This document shows, in pieces, positions 1-10,044 of a stretch of 64,000 nt of DNA. The position numbers and the translations under genes are program-made. The notes beneath the pieces were generated by a model. That model did not search any database. It had not been told where the DNA came from and saw only the letters and a list, made by a program, of their open reading frames with translations. This DNA is from Leptospira langatensis. GTDB lineage: Bacteria; Spirochaetota; Leptospiria; Leptospirales; Leptospiraceae. The number at the start of each line of letters is the position of its first letter. Position 1 is the first letter of the stretch. The DNA lies in the NCBI RefSeq assembly GCF_004770615.1, contig NZ_RQER01000001.1:124001-188000 (forward strand), given 5' to 3'.

Positions 1-572
1 TCTAGAAAGATCTCTTCGTCGTACGGGGTTTCTCTTTTTCCTCGCGAGAAACGGACGGGAATTGCTTCTTCCGACCCTATCCTTTGGGGAGAGATCCAGA
101 GGATTTTCTCCGGCAATGATTCTCCTTCTTCTTTTGCTTGGGAATATAGGATGCGAACGACCAAGCGGGAAAATTTCCGAAGAGATCTGGAATAGGTTTG
201 GACCACCCAAGTCTTTCCATACCGATCCACAGTCACTCCAGGGAGTCTATCGTTCTCGCCGTGGACCAACCTGTATGCGTTCGTTTCCTCTCGAAGAGCT
301 TTACGAAGTTGGAATGTATTCTTAATGGTTTGCTTCAAGCGATCCAGAGAGAAATCTCCTTCCGTTTGGATGATCCGGATCCCGATCGGCCCGTTGGAAG
401 AATAGATCCCTGTTCCCAAGATCTCATTTTGTCCGGAGACTAGTTTCATCCAGTCCCCGTCTTGAAAGGCGGAGATGGCAGAAGAAAGATTTCCGTTCAG
501 GATCCAAGGATGTCCCGATCTTAACACGGATTCGGAAGTCTTATTGACTTGGTAGCGGCGAAAGGATTTCAA
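1..572 (-). CDS. RlmI-type class I SAM-dependent 23S rRNA (cytosine) methyltransferase, N-terminal part
   Basis: The reverse strand reads open to the window edge and gives an N-terminal PUA-like segment (RSGHPWIL) followed by the RlmI/RlmK-family block LVHGENDRLPGVTVDRYG. This family methylates a cytosine C5 of 23S rRNA in the cytoplasm. The SAM-binding catalytic domain lies outside the window, so the gene is cut by the edge. The frame stays open up to a TTG at 623, but that start would fall inside the citrate synthase terminator hairpin. I therefore prefer the TTG at 572 (LKSFRRYQV), just before the conserved domain. Neither start has a strong ribosome-binding site. It lies downstream of gltA on the same strand but is separated from it by the terminator. 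Confidence 0.75.
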   Translation of the reverse strand, partial: MKSFRRYQVNKTSESVLRSGHPWILNGNLSSAISAFQDGDWMKLVSGQNEILGTGIYSSNGPIGIRIIQTEGDFSLDRLKQTIKNTFQLRKALREETNAYRLVHGENDRLPGVTVDRYGKTWVVQTYSRSLRKFSRLVVRILYSQAKEEGESLPEKILWISPQRIGSEEAIPVRFSRGKRETPYDEEIFL

Positions 573-585
573 GGTCTCGGAATAT

Positions 586-620
586 AAAAAAAGCAGAGGG
601 ATCTCTCCACTCTGCTTTTT
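586..620 (-). terminator. Rho-independent terminator of gltA
   Basis: Read on the minus strand this is a perfect 11-bp stem (AAAAAGCAGAG paired with CTCTGCTTTTT, loop 11 nt) followed by seven T. It lies about 20 nt after the gltA stop codon. Stem arms are at 588-598 and 610-620. The A-rich left arm means it may also work for transcripts arriving from the other side. Confidence 0.85.
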
Positions 621-639
621 CAAAATAGAAGAATCTACC

Positions 640-1926
<1,287 letters not shown>

Positions 1927-2083
1927 TTCTTGCTCCTAGTAATTTGGAATGGGTAAAATTTGAGAACAGTACGCTTAGACCGAGGAACATAAATCCATTT
2001 TGGAATTAAAGTCTTAGTCCTTAGTACTATCCTATGGATCTGAAAATCTAGACAATCCAAAAAAAAGGATATAGTAGCTTCGC

Positions 2084-4339
2084 CTAGCGGTTTTTGTACT
2101 GCCTCAAACTTTGGTAATTATAATAGTTCGACGTTACGATCCTGCAATAATCACGGGACTCTTTGGAGGGAAGTTCCTCCAGGAAATGATTAAAATCTCC
2201 GTGATAATGGTTCCTCTTCCATTTTCTAAGATTGCCTGGACCTCCGTTGTAGGCGATGGACGCCCATTTCAGATCGTTTTCATTGGAAGAAAGAAGGTAT
2301 TTTAAGAATTTGGCACCCATTTGTATAGAAATTTCCGGATCAAAAAGGGAATAGGACTCGAGCCCCAGTCCATGGGCCAATCCTTTTCCAGTGGGGCCCA
2401 TGATCTGCATCAGCCCTCTCGCATTGGAAGAAGAAACCGCGTTCTCTTTAAAGAAGGACTCCTGTCTCATTACCGCGTAAATAATATCCTCGTCTATTCC
2501 GAAGGATTGGGAAGAATGGGAGACCAGATCCCTATGTGGCCTAGGATAGATCCTAGACGCCAGTTTGGAAGGAAGAAGGATCACATCGTCCGGGATCCTT
2601 CTTCTTTTCATAAGATTTCTAGTATGAAATACGGTTAGGTATTGGTGCCCGGTCACTTCTCCTAAGGCTGCGAACAGTTCATCCTTTTCTTCTTCGGATA
2701 GTCCGCTTTGCTGCGCGAATTTGTCTACGAGAGAAGAAGCATAGGCTGTCTCTCCGATCTCCAAATATTCTTTAGCATTTTGTAATAGACGGTTCCCTCG
2801 GATCCTGCCGTGAGCGGAGTCGATCCGGATATCCAAAGAGAATGAATCCGGAAAATAGGCGAATTCCAGATCTCTGCCCATGATCTTGCCGGAATATTTA
2901 GGGTCTCCCGAAGTCAGGGAAAGATATTCGAATAGGCTATCCTTGTTCCAAACTGCATTGTCCGGTTGCGGGATTGCGGAGATCTCGGATTGGAATTCCT
3001 CTCGGATCACTCTCGTATAATAAGATCCCGGAATATAACGATAATAGGTCTTGAGCCAAAGAGTCAGTTCTTCCTGTTTTCCTTTGGACTTGAGATTTCG
3101 AAGATACCAATAGACCAATCTTCCTTTTACGGGGAGATTGGGTATCCTACGAAGAGATTCTTTCCAATAATTCTCCTCTAAGAAATGGGATTGGTCTCCA
3201 ATGAGAAGATCGATGAGCTCATCCTGCCGGATCAGATTGTACGGGTTCTTTTCCAGAGAAGATAGAAGGCGATTGAAATACCTGTCCCTATCTCCTAACT
3301 TCTTATAGGCTCTCGCATACGCATATTCCACAGCCTCTGAAGAGGGTAGATTCGATTTTTCTAATAGATCCAGTCCTAAACGACCTAAACTTTGGTTGGA
3401 CAATTCCACCGACATGGCAGCGGTAAACTCCGGAAAATATTCCGCAAAATTCCTATGCTTGTGGAAAAGTGCAGGCAAACGTTCCGGATACAGCGAAACC
3501 AGGGCTCTTGCGGCGGCCTTCCAGCTTTCGGGTCTTTCGAATCTTTGGGAGCTAAAGAATTGCTGAGAAGAAAGAAAGGATTTCTTTTCGTCCTTAGATA
3601 AGAAGGGAAGGAAAAGCACCGCCTTTTCCACGGAGATATGTTTATAGAAGGATTCTCCTTTCCAGCTTTCCAGATCGGAATGGATGTCTTTCTTCACATA
3701 AGAAGGAACATTTGCGTCGTCCATGAGGGCGTATAAGAGATCTTCTCCCTTTTGGGTCTCTCCGAATTTGTACAATGCCTTGGCATAGCGATAATAGGCC
3801 ATGGCTCCGAAGTATTCCTTCTTATCCTTCTCCTGGAAACTTTCCGCGTATTCTTTTGCCTCTTTGAATTCCCCGGTCTCGTAATAGATCCTCAGGATCT
3901 CGACAATTACGTTTTTATAAACCGGATCGAACTCCGGAGGCATTTTCTTTAAATAGGAGATGAGATCGTGAGGACCTAGGCTTTTTCGTTTTACCATTTC
4001 CTCGTACAATTTCCAGAAAGTTACCTTGGTCACAGAGTTGAAAGGTGGAAGAGGATTTTGGATGAGTTGGTGCAGATCGTCCTTACTCACTCCTGCAACC
4101 ATCTTTCCTTTCAGAAGAGAGACTAGATAACGAAGACGGGAATTCGGATCCCCGTCCGGATGTGTCTCGTGGAAACGGATAAGAGCGTATACTTCGGACT
4201 CGGTAGAAGGGGATTTTTCTCGGAAAATTCTTCTGATTTTTTCCAAACTATAGGACTTGATGAGGTATTTTAGATCGGCATCCCCGTAAAGACTGCCGAA
4301 AACTAGAAAAGGGAGTAACCCCAGGATCGTTTTTTTCAT
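2084..4339 (-). CDS. Soluble lytic murein transglycosylase, periplasmic
   Basis: A 751-residue exported protein. Residues 1-19 form a signal peptide (MKKTILGLLPFLVFGSLYG), a long alpha-helical TPR-like superhelix follows, and a C-terminal SLT (GEWL) domain spans about 612-745. The catalytic Glu is E627 in AVMRQES, followed by ARGLMQIM and AYNGGPGNLRKW, the canonical family motifs. The layout of a doughnut-like helical domain plus C-terminal lysozyme fold matches E. coli Slt70, which cleaves MurNAc-GlcNAc bonds with formation of 1,6-anhydro-MurNAc. It is divergent from the next gene, 54 bp away. Function is confident; exact orthology is not. Confidence 0.92.
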   Translation of the reverse strand: MKKTILGLLPFLVFGSLYGDADLKYLIKSYSLEKIRRIFREKSPSTESEVYALIRFHETHPDGDPNSRLRYLVSLLKGKMVAGVSKDDLHQLIQNPLPPFNSVTKVTFWKLYEEMVKRKSLGPHDLISYLKKMPPEFDPVYKNVIVEILRIYYETGEFKEAKEYAESFQEKDKKEYFGAMAYYRYAKALYKFGETQKGEDLLYALMDDANVPSYVKKDIHSDLESWKGESFYKHISVEKAVLFLPFLSKDEKKSFLSSQQFFSSQRFERPESWKAAARALVSLYPERLPALFHKHRNFAEYFPEFTAAMSVELSNQSLGRLGLDLLEKSNLPSSEAVEYAYARAYKKLGDRDRYFNRLLSSLEKNPYNLIRQDELIDLLIGDQSHFLEENYWKESLRRIPNLPVKGRLVYWYLRNLKSKGKQEELTLWLKTYYRYIPGSYYTRVIREEFQSEISAIPQPDNAVWNKDSLFEYLSLTSGDPKYSGKIMGRDLEFAYFPDSFSLDIRIDSAHGRIRGNRLLQNAKEYLEIGETAYASSLVDKFAQQSGLSEEEKDELFAALGEVTGHQYLTVFHTRNLMKRRRIPDDVILLPSKLASRIYPRPHRDLVSHSSQSFGIDEDIIYAVMRQESFFKENAVSSSNARGLMQIMGPTGKGLAHGLGLESYSLFDPEISIQMGAKFLKYLLSSNENDLKWASIAYNGGPGNLRKWKRNHYHGDFNHFLEELPSKESRDYCRIVTSNYYNYQSLRQYKNR

Positions 4340-4393
4340 GCGGTTCTTCTTCTCTCAATCCGCCTAAAGAGCTTAGCTCCAAAAAGGGTCTTT

Positions 4394-5674
4394 ATGCAAA
4401 TATCGGTATCAGAAATGGAATGGCCAGAAATTACTTTGCGACATCCGGATTGGGAGAAAAAAAAGACTCCTTCCAAGTCCGGTTCTTCGGAGATCCTCCG
4501 GATCAAGACCAAGATCCTCGACCATTATAGCGGAAGCATTCTCACTCATCTTAAGCCGAATGAATGCTTTCGATCCGATCTGTTCGGAAAATTCAGATTT
4601 CATTCCCCTAGGATCGATTGGATCCGAGAAGATGGAATTACGGAGAGAGAAGAGAAACTTCTTCGTTTATTCTTCCAGGAACTACTGGATGAACTGAAAG
4701 GAGATCTGGTTTGGGATCCTGAGCTATTCTTCTTATGCTCCGCCTTTTTATTATGTGAGGAACGGATCCAAGAATACCATGAACTTTTGGGTTCCTTCGG
4801 ATCGGATCTGCAAGAAGCAAAACTAGGAAGAAGGTTACTTTACTTCCTGGATCTAATCCCGGGAGAGCAGCTTTCTACGGAAGATCTGAGTGCAAAGGAA
4901 AGGCTTTCGTATCATCATAAGAAAGACGGTCTTAGTCCGGAAGAGCAGAATGAATTGTACGACTTGGTCATTTCTTCTCAAGAGCCGGACCTCTTAGGTT
5001 TAGCGTTCTATTATTTTAAGGAGAAGAAGGAGGGGATCCGCAATGTTCGTGTGTTAGATGCGATGATCTCTAGACGTATAGAAGAATTCGAACCCACCGA
5101 GATCAGATCCTTCTTAGAGCATTTCGATCCTACGCATTCTATCCTCGAGAGATTCTTCTTACTGAAGAAATGCGTTTCCAGAGATCGTTTGTCCTCTTGG
5201 GTCGCGGAAGAAAAGAAGAAGAATGGAAGAGAAGAACTCTCTGAGACTCTTCGGGATTCCATCCAAGAAGGAACGGATGAATCCTTATTCGATCGATTTA
5301 ATGTTTTGAAGTCCCAAGGAATGTCCTATACTCTTAGGCCCTTCGAGCTTCTCGTTCTTTGGAATTCCACCTTGGCAGGCGAGTTAGATGCGGAGATGCT
5401 CTCTCTCAGAGCCAAGGCATCCAGTTCTTATTTAGTGGAAAGAGCGATCGCAGTCCAAGAATTCAAGGACAAGAAGTTTGCAGCCTTCCAGGAGAGACTT
5501 TCTTTGACCGGGCGCTTCCAATATACGCCTGAGCTCGTGTATCTAAAGGCGATCTCCTTCTTGGAAACGGGAAGGGTAGAAGAGGGAGTGCAGCTCATGG
5601 AGTCCTTGGTCTATAAATTCCCTCAGTCCGACTTCTTACGATTGGTTTTGGATCGATACAAGAAGAAGAGCTAG
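4394..5674 (+). CDS. Unrecognised cytoplasmic protein with C-terminal TPR-like helices
   Basis: A 426-residue charged, soluble protein that I do not recognise, with no signal peptide or membrane segment. It is rich in Leu, Glu and Lys and looks all-alpha. The last 40 residues (YLKAISFLETGRVEEGVQLMESLVYKFP) resemble a TPR hairpin, so a scaffold role is possible. It diverges from slt, sharing a 54-bp intergenic region, and is followed after 75 bp by another unrecognised gene and then bactofilin, which places it in an envelope and cell-shape neighbourhood. No catalytic motif is visible. Confidence 0.75.
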   Translation: MQISVSEMEWPEITLRHPDWEKKKTPSKSGSSEILRIKTKILDHYSGSILTHLKPNECFRSDLFGKFRFHSPRIDWIREDGITEREEKLLRLFFQELLDELKGDLVWDPELFFLCSAFLLCEERIQEYHELLGSFGSDLQEAKLGRRLLYFLDLIPGEQLSTEDLSAKERLSYHHKKDGLSPEEQNELYDLVISSQEPDLLGLAFYYFKEKKEGIRNVRVLDAMISRRIEEFEPTEIRSFLEHFDPTHSILERFFLLKKCVSRDRLSSWVAEEKKKNGREELSETLRDSIQEGTDESLFDRFNVLKSQGMSYTLRPFELLVLWNSTLAGELDAEMLSLRAKASSSYLVERAIAVQEFKDKKFAAFQERLSLTGRFQYTPELVYLKAISFLETGRVEEGVQLMESLVYKFPQSDFLRLVLDRYKKKS

Positions 5675-5749
5675 GATCCCTACTGCCAAAGATAATTTTC
5701 TTGCCCAGAGAAGATCGATTTTCTAAGATCAGTAGTACAAGTAACCCAC

Positions 5750-6520
5750 ATGGCAATCACCCAAGAACAAATTCTGGAACTCCAACGTCATCAAAAGATG
5801 ATCCAGCAATTGGAGAAGATACTCCGCCTGTCCAAGAACGACGAGCAGAGATATCGGGTGACGAGGGACCTGGAAAAATACAAAAACAGAATGCGGGAGA
5901 TCTCTCCGGAAGGAATTCCCGACAACTTGGAAAATGCGGCAGAGCAGATCCGAATGTTCCGAGAAAATCCGGACGCGGCAGGACGGATCCTGGCCAAGTA
6001 TCCGATCATGAAGATCTCTCCCAACTCGAACGATACGGAAGTGAACCAGATCGGGACTTGGATCAATGTTCTAGATAGAGAATATCTTCCGATCCTGAAT
6101 GAAACCCATATCCGCTTCGACTTCTCTCATGGAAACGAGAAGGACGGAGTGGTAAAGCATATGGAGAATATCCGACGCAATATCAAGGTGCTCACCGAGA
6201 CGATCGAGGAATACCAAGCCGCCGAAAAGCAGGACTTTCGGGAGCAGCTGAGCCGGATGAAGAACAAGCAGACCAGGATCTTTATCGCAGAAGCATTCGA
6301 GATGTTCCAGAAATTCAACGAGTTCCTGACCAAGGTCTTGGGAGAATTCAAGGCAGGGGGAGGAGTGATCATGAATTTAGAAGACAATATCACCTTCAAT
6401 CCTCGGTTCGAGAAAGCGGTTGAGTTGGAAGGAAAGTCCATCCCGGAGGCTCTGGAGGAATTCAAAGAATTCACCGGAGAAGTCCTGGATCGGATCAATG
6501 TTCCCAATATCAAACATTGA
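5750..6520 (+). CDS. Unrecognised coiled-coil protein beside bactofilin
   Basis: A 256-residue protein of unknown function. Residues 1-55 are strongly heptad-like (QEQILELQRHQKMIQQLEKI), and a second helical stretch runs from about 120 to 175. There is no signal peptide or membrane span, so it is probably cytoplasmic. The C-terminal part (about 190-256) contains a GGG turn and an amphipathic tail. It precedes bactofilin by 126 bp on the same strand. A role with the bactofilin scaffold is suggested only by position. Confidence 0.75.
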   Translation: MAITQEQILELQRHQKMIQQLEKILRLSKNDEQRYRVTRDLEKYKNRMREISPEGIPDNLENAAEQIRMFRENPDAAGRILAKYPIMKISPNSNDTEVNQIGTWINVLDREYLPILNETHIRFDFSHGNEKDGVVKHMENIRRNIKVLTETIEEYQAAEKQDFREQLSRMKNKQTRIFIAEAFEMFQKFNEFLTKVLGEFKAGGGVIMNLEDNITFNPRFEKAVELEGKSIPEALEEFKEFTGEVLDRINVPNIKH

Positions 6521-6646
6521 AATAGAATTCGGCCTAACTCAAAAACCAAGCCGAGACTAAAAAATTCCTTTTCCTAAGCCCAGGGGGCGTTTTATTTAGT
6601 GTTTACACCGGATCGGATCGATCCGAGGATATAGGATTCAGAATTC

Positions 6647-7090
6647 ATGGCACTTGTTAAGAACTCCTCCGAAGTTACAAACTCCACAATCGGCGAAAAC
6701 TCCTACTTCAACGGTAAGTTTTTCATCAATGGATCCTTAAAGATTGATGGAAAGTTCGAAGGTAAATCTCTGCAAGCGGAGCAATTGTACATCGGAGCTT
6801 CCGGAAAGGTTCGCACGAATATTACTGCAGCCAGCGTTATTATAGAAGGCATCGTGATCGGAAATATCACCGCTCGAAACAGAGTGATGCTTCTTCCCAC
6901 TTCTAGGATCTTAGGAGATATCCGCACTCCGGAGTTGATCATCCAAAACGGAGTGGTCCTCGAAGGACGTTGCATTATTTCCAGCGATCTGAAGCATTCC
7001 AACAAGGATCATATCGAATTAGAATATGCAAAAGATTCTTTGACCTTGGAAAAACTCTTCGGAAAACAAACTGCCGCCAAGGAAGCTTGA
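6647..7090 (+). CDS. Bactofilin (polymer-forming cytoskeletal protein) 1
   Basis: Residues about 15-115 form the bactofilin (DUF583) right-handed beta-helix, recognisable from the repeating hydrophobic and glycine pattern (INGSLKIDGKFEGK, VRTNITAASVIIEGIVIGNITARNRVMLL, LGDIRTPELIIQNGVVLEGRC). Bactofilins self-assemble without nucleotide into filaments that organise cell-wall enzymes and cell curvature. The 147-residue length and the short disordered tails are typical. It lies 22 bp before pdxA. A second bactofilin occurs at about 43.6 kb. The two share the fold but differ clearly in sequence. Confidence 0.92.
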   Translation: MALVKNSSEVTNSTIGENSYFNGKFFINGSLKIDGKFEGKSLQAEQLYIGASGKVRTNITAASVIIEGIVIGNITARNRVMLLPTSRILGDIRTPELIIQNGVVLEGRCIISSDLKHSNKDHIELEYAKDSLTLEKLFGKQTAAKEA

Positions 7091-7111
7091 TCTTCCAGAC
7101 GTCCTAGGGCC

Positions 7112-8089
7112 GTGGTTCCGATCCTTATCACAGAAGGAGATCCTTGCGGGATTGGCCCTGAAATCGTAAATCTATCTCGGGAGAAGCTAGCTGCTCATTC
7201 CCGGGAAAAAATCTTCCTCTTAATCAGTTCCAACTCATTCGTTTCTTATCCAGGCTGGAAAGATGTCGAAGAACCTACAAAACTCTCCGAACCCGGTCTC
7301 TATGTTTATAGAGGTAGAGGCCTCACTTCTTCCGAAGAGAAGACCTTAGAGATCGGAAAGCCTTCGGAGATCTCCGGAAAGGCCGCCTTTTCCTCCTTAG
7401 CGCTGGGAGTGGAACTACAAAAGAAACGGAAAGGCAATCTGATCACACTTCCTTTGAGCAAGGAGTGGGTCTTGAAATCCGGGGTTAAAGGATTCAGAGG
7501 ACATACTGAGTACTTGGCGGATCAATATTCCAGACCGACTTACATGCTGATGGCGGGAAGGGAATTGAATGTGCTCCCTCTCACGACTCATGTGCCTTTG
7601 CAGAAGGTGCCTTTCTACTTGAAAAAAATCCATCTTCCTAGTTTAATCGCTGCGATCCGTTCGGCTCCCATCCAAAAAGAAGAGAGGATCGCATTCCTCG
7701 GATTGAACCCTCATGCAGGTGAGGGTGGCAAGGTCGGGGACGAAGAGAAGAAGATCCTCGCACCGATGATCTCTGCGATGAGAAAGGCTGGGCTGAATGT
7801 GTCCGATCCGTTGTCAGCAGACGGAGCGTTTAGTGAGACTTCTCGTCATAAATATTCCCTCTTCTTGGCCTGTTATCATGACCAAGGACTGATCCCATTC
7901 AAGATGTGGGAGGGAAAATATGGAGTGAATCTGACCCTAGGCTTGGATTTTATCCGTGTTTCACCGGATCATGGGACCGCTTTCGATATAGCAGGTAGCG
8001 GAAAAGCGGACCCCGAAAGTTTTCTGCAATGTTTAGAATGGGTCTCCAAGACTCTTTCTGCCGAGAATAGTTCTAGGAGTATCCATTGA
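7112..8089 (+). CDS. pdxA: 4-hydroxythreonine-4-phosphate dehydrogenase (PdxA)
   Basis: NAD-dependent oxidation of 4-phosphohydroxy-L-threonine in the DXP-dependent pathway to pyridoxal 5'-phosphate. The family start ITEGDPCGIGPEI is present, as are the metal-site motifs GHTEYLAD, NPHAGEGG and CYHDQGLIPFK. The 325-residue length is normal. The start is GTG at 7112; no ATG fits before the conserved GDP motif. The gene overlaps the next by one base. PdxA uses a product that derives from DXP metabolism, and dxs occurs at 57.8 kb in the same window. Confidence 0.94.
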   Translation: MVPILITEGDPCGIGPEIVNLSREKLAAHSREKIFLLISSNSFVSYPGWKDVEEPTKLSEPGLYVYRGRGLTSSEEKTLEIGKPSEISGKAAFSSLALGVELQKKRKGNLITLPLSKEWVLKSGVKGFRGHTEYLADQYSRPTYMLMAGRELNVLPLTTHVPLQKVPFYLKKIHLPSLIAAIRSAPIQKEERIAFLGLNPHAGEGGKVGDEEKKILAPMISAMRKAGLNVSDPLSADGAFSETSRHKYSLFLACYHDQGLIPFKMWEGKYGVNLTLGLDFIRVSPDHGTAFDIAGSGKADPESFLQCLEWVSKTLSAENSSRSIH

Positions 8090-8553
8090 TGTTTCTCGCT
8101 CAGGCCGGTTCCAGTTTATTGCAACAGATCGTATTCCCCATCTTCCTACTTTGGTTCGTGGGATTGACCCTGGTCCTGATCCGAAACGATATAGAGATCA
8201 TCTGGAAGATCGCGACCTTCTTCGTTTTCGTATTCTATTTCTTTCAATTCTTTCCGGAGCTAAAAGAAGCATACGAAAGATTGTCAAAATCCTATCCTGC
8301 GGAGATCCTAAGCTGGATCTACGGCTTGCCTAGAGCATTTTACTTTTTTCTGCTATTTATCTGGCCGATCACTGTGATTCGCATGTATTATACAGCTTCT
8401 TCTACGGTAGCTAATATGGCAGCAAGGACCCTGGTTGCCGCAACTATGGTGTATTGGATCTTCTTCTTAGTCTATCACCAGTTCTCTGCTCCGATCGATG
8501 AATTTATGAAAACGAAGTTTATCGACTATATAACCATGCCAGGAAAACAGTAA
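8089..8553 (+). CDS. Small integral membrane protein, unknown function
   Basis: A 154-residue protein with about four to five hydrophobic helices (LLQQIVFPIFLLWFVGLTLVL, then IATFFVFVFYFFQFF, then a pair near residues 80-130). I do not recognise the family. The ATG at 8089 shares its first base with the pdxA stop codon (TGATG), so the two are almost certainly co-translated. A TTG one codon earlier is in frame but less likely. No conserved polar motif suggests a transporter or enzyme. Confidence 0.75.
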   Translation: MFLAQAGSSLLQQIVFPIFLLWFVGLTLVLIRNDIEIIWKIATFFVFVFYFFQFFPELKEAYERLSKSYPAEILSWIYGLPRAFYFFLLFIWPITVIRMYYTASSTVANMAARTLVAATMVYWIFFLVYHQFSAPIDEFMKTKFIDYITMPGKQ

Positions 8554-8616
8554 TTCGCATCGCGCCGCCTGTTTTTAATCCTTGAAAAAATATTCCCAGA
8601 ACAAGGATTCTTTCTT

Positions 8617-8946
8617 ATGGGCATAACCAAAACCGAACTTTTCAATAAAAGGCAGAATAGAATTGCCTCCTATGCCAAAGCTCTAGGGCATCCAGCTAGG
8701 ATCGCCATTTTAGAATCCATATTGAAGAGGAAGGCCTGTATTTGCGGTGACTTAGTCGAGGAGTTAAACCTTGCCCAAGCCACTGTTTCTCAGCATTTAA
8801 AAGCTTTAAAGGATACAGGTATTATAAAGGGCTCTATCGAAGGTCCGTCCATTTGTTATTGTATCAATGAAAAGGTTTGGATAGAGATAAGAGAATATTT
8901 TGACCTGCTTTTGTCCCAAGATCCGGAAACGAATATTTCCTGCTAA
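8617..8946 (+). CDS. arsR: ArsR/SmtB-family arsenic-responsive repressor
   Basis: A 109-residue winged-helix repressor. The helix-turn-helix block LAQATVSQHLKALKDTGII spans about residues 52-70 and the core ALGHPARIAILESIL about 22-36. The pair C41-x-C43 (ACICGDL) sits where classical ArsR proteins carry the CVC arsenite site, and C80, C82 and C109 are further thiols. It is the first gene of an arsenic module: acr3 follows after 42 bp with its own promoter. The gene is visibly AT-richer than pdxA just upstream, which suggests acquisition by transfer. The arsenite ligand is inferred from Cys placement and neighbours. Confidence 0.92.
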   Translation: MGITKTELFNKRQNRIASYAKALGHPARIAILESILKRKACICGDLVEELNLAQATVSQHLKALKDTGIIKGSIEGPSICYCINEKVWIEIREYFDLLLSQDPETNISC

Positions 8947-8953
8947 AAAATCT

Positions 8954-8988
8954 TTGACAATAATCGTAATATTGCGATAAAGCGATTA
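8954..8988 (+). promoter_or_regulatory. Candidate acr3 promoter with overlapping ArsR operator
   Basis: Perfect -35 TTGACA at 8954-8959, 16-bp spacer, -10-like GATAAA at 8976-8981. A near-perfect dyad ATCGTAATATTGCGAT (8963-8978) lies across the spacer, and a wider TAATCG...CGATTA pair (8961-8966 and 8983-8988) flanks it. A repressor bound here would block RNA polymerase. The start point predicted about 7 nt after the -10 falls at the acr3 ATG itself, and no ribosome-binding site precedes that ATG. Assignment to ArsR is inference. Confidence 0.65.
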
Positions 8989-10044
8989 ATGTCGGATTCT
9001 CCTAAAAAACTCTCCTTTATCGACCGCTACCTTACTTTGTGGATATTCATTTCTATGGGGGTTGGGATAGCGCTAGCCAAATGGTTTCCTGAATTTACGA
9101 ACTTGATCAGAAATTCGGAATCGAATGGCACAAATATCCCGATAGCGATAGGGCTTATTTTTATGATGGTTCCTCCTTTAGCAAAGGTGAACTATAAGAG
9201 GATTCCAAAGGCTTTTGGTCGCAGAGATCTTATTATTTACTCCCTTATTTTGAATTGGATCATCGGACCTGCATTAATGTTTGTGCTGGCTATCCTTTTC
9301 TTTCCGGACCAACCGGAATACAGAATTGGGTTAATTCTTATCGGGGTGGCTCGATGTATTGCGATGGTTTTAGTCTGGAATGATTTGGCAGATGGAGATC
9401 GAGAAGTAGCCACAGGGCTTGTAGCTTTGAACAGTATCTTTCAACTATTTCTGTACGGGAGTCTCGCTTATTTCTTTTTAGGAATTTTACCCGGAGTCCT
9501 TGGATTCTCGAATTTTGAAATTGAAGTTCGTTATTGGGACATCGCAGGGAGTGTATTAATTTATCTTGGGATTCCCTTTGCCTTAGGTTGGATTGTCCGT
9601 ACTCTTAGTATTTCTATAAAAGGAGAAGAATGGACGACGAATAAATTTCTTCCTATCATTTCGCCGGTTACTCTCATTTTTCTTCTGCTAACCATAATGA
9701 TTATGTTCAGCCTAAAGGGGGACTCGCTTCTCTTAGTGCCTTTCGATATTCTTAAGATTGCAATCCCGCTTTTGAGCTATTTTATAATCATGTTCTTTCT
9801 TAGTTTCGGGTTAGGCCTGCTTATAAAGGCAGATTATCCGAGGAACGCAGCAATTTCGTTCACCGCAGCCGGGAATAATTTTGAATTGGCGATCGCAGTT
9901 GCGATCGGGACTTTCGGGATATCTTCAGGCCAGGCGTTTGTAGGAATTGTAGGACCTCTGATCGAGATCCCGGCTTTAATATTACTAGTAGGAATTGCAA
10001 AAATGCTTCGATCCCGATTTTACTCGGTTGAGGAAGCCGGATGA
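8989..10044 (+). CDS. acr3: Acr3-family arsenite efflux permease
   Basis: A 351-residue inner-membrane protein with about ten transmembrane helices. The Acr3 signature GVARCIAMVLVWNDLADGD contains the conserved TM4 cysteine (C123), and the second conserved region AAGNNFELAIAVAIGTFGI is present. Acr3 exports As(III) as arsenite, driven by the proton-motive force. It follows arsR and overlaps the arsenate reductase gene by four bases (ATGA), so reduction and export are coupled. The ATG lacks a visible Shine-Dalgarno sequence, consistent with the leaderless promoter described just upstream. Confidence 0.95.
   Translation: MSDSPKKLSFIDRYLTLWIFISMGVGIALAKWFPEFTNLIRNSESNGTNIPIAIGLIFMMVPPLAKVNYKRIPKAFGRRDLIIYSLILNWIIGPALMFVLAILFFPDQPEYRIGLILIGVARCIAMVLVWNDLADGDREVATGLVALNSIFQLFLYGSLAYFFLGILPGVLGFSNFEIEVRYWDIAGSVLIYLGIPFALGWIVRTLSISIKGEEWTTNKFLPIISPVTLIFLLLTIMIMFSLKGDSLLLVPFDILKIAIPLLSYFIIMFFLSFGLGLLIKADYPRNAAISFTAAGNNFELAIAVAIGTFGISSGQAFVGIVGPLIEIPALILLVGIAKMLRSRFYSVEEAG

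Noticed and set aside
62..443. Two short plus-strand reading frames (62-325 and 198-443)
   Set aside because: The minus strand encodes a recognisable RlmI-type protein over the same bases; the plus frames are its shadow.
5701..6078. A 125-residue plus-strand frame overlapping the start of the coiled-coil gene
   Set aside because: It is out of frame with a clear gene at 5750-6520, and its composition (Arg/Ser/Pro/Asp-rich, no hydrophobic core) is unnatural.
8554..8616. Search for an ArsR operator before arsR itself
   Set aside because: No dyad like the one before acr3 is visible, so I do not claim autoregulation of this arsR.
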